Shown: positions 60,484-64,000 of the stretch, in pieces
Position numbering within the stretch: position 1 is the stretch's first letter
Layout: the number at the start of each line of letters is the position of its first letter
Assembly (NCBI RefSeq): GCF_963678165.1
Contig: NZ_OY782755.1
Coordinates: forward strand, 1,426,001 to 1,490,000
Direction of reading: 5' to 3'
DNA length: 64,000 nucleotides
From: an uncultured Acetobacteroides sp.
Lineage (GTDB): Bacteria; Bacteroidota; Bacteroidia; Bacteroidales; ZOR0009
Notes under the pieces: model-generated
Seen by the model: the letters and a program-made list of their open reading frames with translations, nothing else
Database searches by the model: none
What the model was told of the DNA's origin: nothing
Position numbers and translations under genes: made by a program

Positions 60484-61839
60484 CTACAAATCAGTAATTG
60501 GCCTATACTTTGGCACGAATGTCTTCATTATGACCCAAGCAATTAAATAGGCCACTGAACAAACGGCAAACATAATAAGATATGCAGTCTTAGGCGTTTC
60601 TACATAGAAGTCGGTTAGTCCTCCAGCAAGTAGTTGAACCAAAACGCCTCCAATACCTCCAGCCATTGCTCCAATACCCGTTACCGAGGCGACTGCTTTT
60701 TTAGGAAACATATCAGAAACAGTTGTAAAGAGGTTTGCAGACCAAGCCTGATGAGCAGCACCGCCAATACAGATGACAGCTACAGCTAGCACGCTTGCCC
60801 AAGATCCAAAATGGTCTACATTACCAAAATACTGAGTAGATAAAAGCACTAGAGGAAGAATTGCAATCATTAGCATCGCAGTCATTCGAGCCTTATATGT
60901 TTCCATACCTCTGTTGATAAGCATCATTGGAAGGCTACCTCCAAATACGCTACCTATAATGGCAATACCAAACACAATAAAGGTGGGCCACATCACTTCC
61001 TGAGTGGTCATGTCGAATTGTTTTTTGAGGTAATCAGGTAACCAAAACAACAGGAACCACCAAATGCCATCTGTCATAAACTTGCCAAAGAAGAACGACC
61101 AAGTTTGACGGTAGGAAAAAAGCCTAAACCAGCTCACCTTTTCCTTCGCTTCTGTACCATTAGAGGTAACTATATCGTCGCTATGAATGTAGTCGAACTC
61201 CTCTTTAGAAACTTTTCCTTTAGCCAACATGGCTTTAGGCGTACCGTAGAAGATAAACCAAAATATTAACCAGATAAAACCAGCAGATCCTGTAAGGATA
61301 AAGGCCATCTTCCAGCCCAATTCGGAGCCAAAGTAAACCATACACCAAGGTACAAACAGGGCCGAAATCATAGCACCCATGTTAGAGCCGCTGTTAAAGA
61401 TACCTGTTGCTAGAGCACGTTCCTTTTTTGGAAACCATTCGGCAACAGTCTTTATTGATGCTGGAAAGTTACCTGCTTCGCCAACGCCAAAAAGGCTTCG
61501 AATTGCAACGTGTAGGGCAACTGTCTTTCCTGCGAAAGCATTTAAAACTCCAAATACAGACCAAATAATTAGCGAAAGGGCCAAACCTAACTTTGTTCCA
61601 ATTTTATCAATAACCCATCCTGCGATAATTGTAACCCCCGCATAAAAAGCGGTAAAGAATGAGGTAACAAAGGCAAAATCAGAGTTTGACCATCCAAATC
61701 CGCCCTCTTCTACAGGTGAGCAGAAGAAGGATTTCAAGAAACCGATTACGTTTCTGTCCATGTAATTCACTGTAGTGGCAAATAGCAAAAGAGCTGCAAT
61801 CACCCAGCGATAATTCGTTACATTACGTACGTTAGTCAT
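60484..61839 (-). CDS. exuT: Hexuronate transporter, MFS family
   Basis: The 451-aa major facilitator protein has about twelve transmembrane helices in two halves (for example YRWVIAALLLFATTVNYMDR at the start). The ACS/ExuT-family signature region includes FGVGEAGNFPASIKTVAEWF and PKKERALATGIFNSGSNMGA. It likely imports galacturonate and/or glucuronate with protons across the inner membrane. It lies between kdgA and uxaB in the operon. Confidence 0.9.
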   Translation of the reverse strand: MTNVRNVTNYRWVIAALLLFATTVNYMDRNVIGFLKSFFCSPVEEGGFGWSNSDFAFVTSFFTAFYAGVTIIAGWVIDKIGTKLGLALSLIIWSVFGVLNAFAGKTVALHVAIRSLFGVGEAGNFPASIKTVAEWFPKKERALATGIFNSGSNMGAMISALFVPWCMVYFGSELGWKMAFILTGSAGFIWLIFWFIFYGTPKAMLAKGKVSKEEFDYIHSDDIVTSNGTEAKEKVSWFRLFSYRQTWSFFFGKFMTDGIWWFLLFWLPDYLKKQFDMTTQEVMWPTFIVFGIAIIGSVFGGSLPMMLINRGMETYKARMTAMLMIAILPLVLLSTQYFGNVDHFGSWASVLAVAVICIGGAAHQAWSANLFTTVSDMFPKKAVASVTGIGAMAGGIGGVLVQLLAGGLTDFYVETPKTAYLIMFAVCSVAYLIAWVIMKTFVPKYRPITDL

Positions 61840-61906
61840 GGTGTGTTTTATGTATCTGAAAAGAGTTGGGGTAAGAACGGATATCGAAACTCACCCCAAC
61901 TATTGG

Positions 61907-62581
61907 TTAGGTTGTTTTTAGTTTTTTTATTGTGTCAAGTGCAAACTTGCAGAGGTCTGTTATAGACTTCCAGTTTTTGGCTTCAATGACGCTGGCTGGA
62001 AATAGATTCGAGCCCATTCCCACACAGGTTACACCTGCCTTAAACCATTTTGTCAGACTTTCCTCTGTAGGCTCAACTCCACCAGTAGGCATAATGCTAG
62101 TCCAAGGGCAAGGTCCTTTTACTGCCGAAACAAAACCAGGTCCTCCAACTGATGATCCAGGGAATACCTTTACAATCTCAGCACCCAATTCTTCTGCTTT
62201 CGATATCTCGGAAAGAGAACCACATCCAGGAGACCAAAGGATCTTACGTCGATTACAAGTTCTAGCAACATCTTCATTTATAAGAGGAGCTACAATAAAG
62301 TTAGCTCCTAGTTGTATGTAAAGAGATGCTGTTCCTGAATCGATAATAGAACCAACCCCAAGTGTCATTTCTGGGCACTCTTTGGCAACCCACTTATTTA
62401 GTTCACCAAATATTTCGTGAGCAAAATCGCCTCTATTGGTAAACTCAAATACGCGAACGCCGCCCTCATAACAAGCCTTTATCACCTGTTTGGCAACATC
62501 AATATCCTTATGGTAGAAAACAGGAACCATTCCTGTTTCCGCCATTTTTAATGCTACCTGAATTCTAGTAAATTTTGCCAT
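61907..62581 (-). CDS. kdgA: KDPG/KHG aldolase
   Basis: The 224-aa class I aldolase splits 2-keto-3-deoxy-6-phosphogluconate to pyruvate and glyceraldehyde-3-phosphate. The Schiff-base Lys is in EIVKVFPGSSVGGP (about residue 136), the Glu in VRVFEFTNRG and the phosphate loop in PTGGVEPTEESL. It follows kdgK by 25 bp and completes the uronate pathway. Confidence 0.94.
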   Translation of the reverse strand: MAKFTRIQVALKMAETGMVPVFYHKDIDVAKQVIKACYEGGVRVFEFTNRGDFAHEIFGELNKWVAKECPEMTLGVGSIIDSGTASLYIQLGANFIVAPLINEDVARTCNRRKILWSPGCGSLSEISKAEELGAEIVKVFPGSSVGGPGFVSAVKGPCPWTSIMPTGGVEPTEESLTKWFKAGVTCVGMGSNLFPASVIEAKNWKSITDLCKFALDTIKKLKTT

Positions 62582-62606
62582 TTCTTTAGTATTGATAATT
62601 TACCTA

Positions 62607-63641
62607 CTATCTCGACACACGTCCTGATGTATCTCCACCCATAAGTTTCTTTACCTCATCAACTGTAACGAGATTAAAGTCACCATAAATAGTATGCTTT
62701 AAGCATGATGCAGCAACTGCAAAGTTTAGAGCACTCTGCAAATCGTCACCATAAGTAAGTAGCCCGTAAATTACGCCTCCCATAAACGAATCACCACCGC
62801 CAACACGATCAACGATATGTGTAATTTGGTAGGTTGGGGCTTCATGAAGCTTCTTTCCATCATACATTAAGCCCGACCATGTGTTGTGATTAGCATTAAT
62901 GGATCCCCTCAGTGTTATAATAATACGTTTTGCCCGAGGGAAGCGCGCCATTAGCTGCTTTGCTACCGATTCATACTGCTGAGCCGTTACATGACCTTGA
63001 GTGACGTCCATCCCTTCAGGCTTAATACCAAAGAAGGTTTCAGCATCTTCTTCATTACCAAGAATCACATCACATCCTGCTACTAACTGTTCCATAATAG
63101 CCGCAGGCTTTTGTGTGTATCCCCACAAGTTTTTACGGTAGTTCAAGTCTGTAGATACGGTAACTCCGAGTTCATTTGCTACCTTAATTGCTTCGAGGCA
63201 AGCCATTGCTGCGCTTTCCGAAATAGCAGGGGTGATGCCAGTCCAGTGAAACCACTGCGCATCCTTAAACACTTCGTGCCAGTTTACCATCCCTGGTTGA
63301 ATTTCCGAGATAGCAGAGTGAGCACGATCGTATACTACCTTGCTAGGGCGATTAACAGCACCTGTTTCGAGGAAGTAGATACCAACACGTTCCCCGCCGC
63401 GAACAATATTGCAGGTTTGAACGCCGTACTTGCGAAGATCCATAATGCAAGACTCGGCTATATCGTTTTTCGGAAGTCTGGTTACAAACTCTACAGGAAT
63501 GCCATAGTTTGCAAGCGAAACTGCTACATTGGCTTCGCCACCACCAAAAGTTGCATTAAGTGTTTTTGCCTGCGAAAATCGTTCGTATCCAGGAGTGGCT
63601 AGTCGGAGCATGACTTCACCAAATGTTACAACCTTTTTCAT
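62607..63641 (-). CDS. kdgK: 2-keto-3-deoxygluconate kinase
   Basis: The 344-aa PfkB-family kinase phosphorylates KDG. It has the N-terminal motif FGEVMLRLATPGYERFSQ, the sugar site FGGGEANVAVSLANYG and the C-terminal catalytic loop DRVGGGDSFMGG with the base Asp. It lies between uxaC and kdgA on the same strand (33 and 25 bp gaps). Confidence 0.94.
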   Translation of the reverse strand: MKKVVTFGEVMLRLATPGYERFSQAKTLNATFGGGEANVAVSLANYGIPVEFVTRLPKNDIAESCIMDLRKYGVQTCNIVRGGERVGIYFLETGAVNRPSKVVYDRAHSAISEIQPGMVNWHEVFKDAQWFHWTGITPAISESAAMACLEAIKVANELGVTVSTDLNYRKNLWGYTQKPAAIMEQLVAGCDVILGNEEDAETFFGIKPEGMDVTQGHVTAQQYESVAKQLMARFPRAKRIIITLRGSINANHNTWSGLMYDGKKLHEAPTYQITHIVDRVGGGDSFMGGVIYGLLTYGDDLQSALNFAVAASCLKHTIYGDFNLVTVDEVKKLMGGDTSGRVSR

Positions 63642-63674
63642 CTTATGTCTTTTCTAGTGTTACTTACGTAGATC

Positions 63675-64000
63675 CTAAAATTTGAAATAGCCTTTGGGAT
63701 TATTGTAGCAGATATCCTGCACCATAGCTCCTAATAAAGGCATATCGTTCGTTATTAGCCCGTTTTTAATGTCATTTCCAAGCATATTACAAAGAATACG
63801 ACGGAAGTATTCGTGACGAGAGTAAGACATGAAGCTGCGAGAGTCAGTTACCATTCCTACAAAAAGACGAAGTAAACCGAGCGCCGAAAGCGTATCTATT
63901 TGTTTTGTCATGCCATCCTTCTGATCGAGGAACCACCAGGCAGATCCCCACTGCATCCTCCCCCGAACTCCTTCACCTTGGAAGTTTCCTAGCATGGTTG
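63675..64000 (-). CDS. uxaC: Uronate isomerase, C-terminal part (cut by window edge)
   Basis: The last ~108 codons are present and the frame stays open to base 64000. The sequence matches the end of Uxa[41 protein letters not shown] and [12 protein letters not shown]. UxaC interconverts galacturonate/tagaturonate and glucuronate/fructuronate, the first intracellular step. It is the first gene seen of the uronate operon; the promoter and start lie outside the window. Confidence 0.93.
   Translation of the reverse strand, partial: TMLGNFQGEGVRGRMQWGSAWWFLDQKDGMTKQIDTLSALGLLRLFVGMVTDSRSFMSYSRHEYFRRILCNMLGNDIKNGLITNDMPLLGAMVQDICYNNPKGYFKF

Overview
The window looks like chromosomal DNA of a Bacteroidetes bacterium, probably Bacteroidales-like. 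Reasons: a type IX secretion C-terminal sorting domain on a giant surface protein; recurrent TAnnTTTG -7 promoter elements; a short (286 aa) primary sigma factor; the bamD-rpoZ-coaBC-DUF4835-recN block; a serine-palmitoyltransferase-like enzyme; and a pectin/galacturonate catabolic cluster. The species cannot be named from sequence alone. Both strands are densely coded, and most accessory signal lies between genes.

1-12.4 kb: two copies of one cassette. Each has a 7TM-AraC-type regulator on + (886-2010 and 10810-11922) facing a secreted protein gene on - (1-649, cut by the window edge, and the 2388-aa adhesin 3223-10389, followed by an outer-membrane barrel gene 2347-3165). The two divergent promoter regions share a conserved block with a large inverted repeat, a candidate operator.

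12.4-18.3 kb: a five-gene tripartite exporter operon on - (ATPase, two MacB-like permeases, HlyD-type adaptor, TolC-type channel). 19.3-28.9 kb: housekeeping genes dapF, htrA, rpoD, fabI, recN, DUF4835, coaBC, rpoZ, bamD. 29-40.4 kb: a sphingolipid-type synthase, a small secreted protein, a secreted transglutaminase-like protein, an HI0933-type flavoprotein, an acyl-ACP synthetase/acyltransferase fusion, a Nudix hydrolase, an NlpC/P60 protein and a PgpH-type 7TM-HD protein. 40.7-45.8 kb: threonine operon thrA-thrB-thrC on -, with a candidate Thr/Ile leader-peptide attenuator upstream and a repeat element inserted between thrB and thrC. 46.6-50.4 kb: small accessory genes including an AT-rich TIR-coiled-coil protein. 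51.2-64 kb: a one-directional pectin cluster: uxaC (partial), kdgK, kdgA, exuT, uxaB, uxaA, then pectinesterase, rhamnogalacturonan acetylesterase, GH28, GH43 and a KduD-like dehydrogenase. The enzymes strip esters from pectin, cut the backbone, import uronates and convert them through tagaturonate, altronate, KDG and KDPG.

The most unusual theme is five unrelated intergenic tandem arrays, each just 3' of a gene (dapF, the SPT-like gene, the pgpH-like gene, a hypothetical gene at 49.1 kb, uxaA). Four have periods of exactly 21 or 42 bp, the fifth 41 bp, with almost no length slippage despite base divergence. At least three are built around palindromes. A separate family of ~215-245 bp GC-hairpin elements is scattered at 42.1, 46.4 and 50.9 kb. 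No tRNA, rRNA, CRISPR array or transposase gene was seen.
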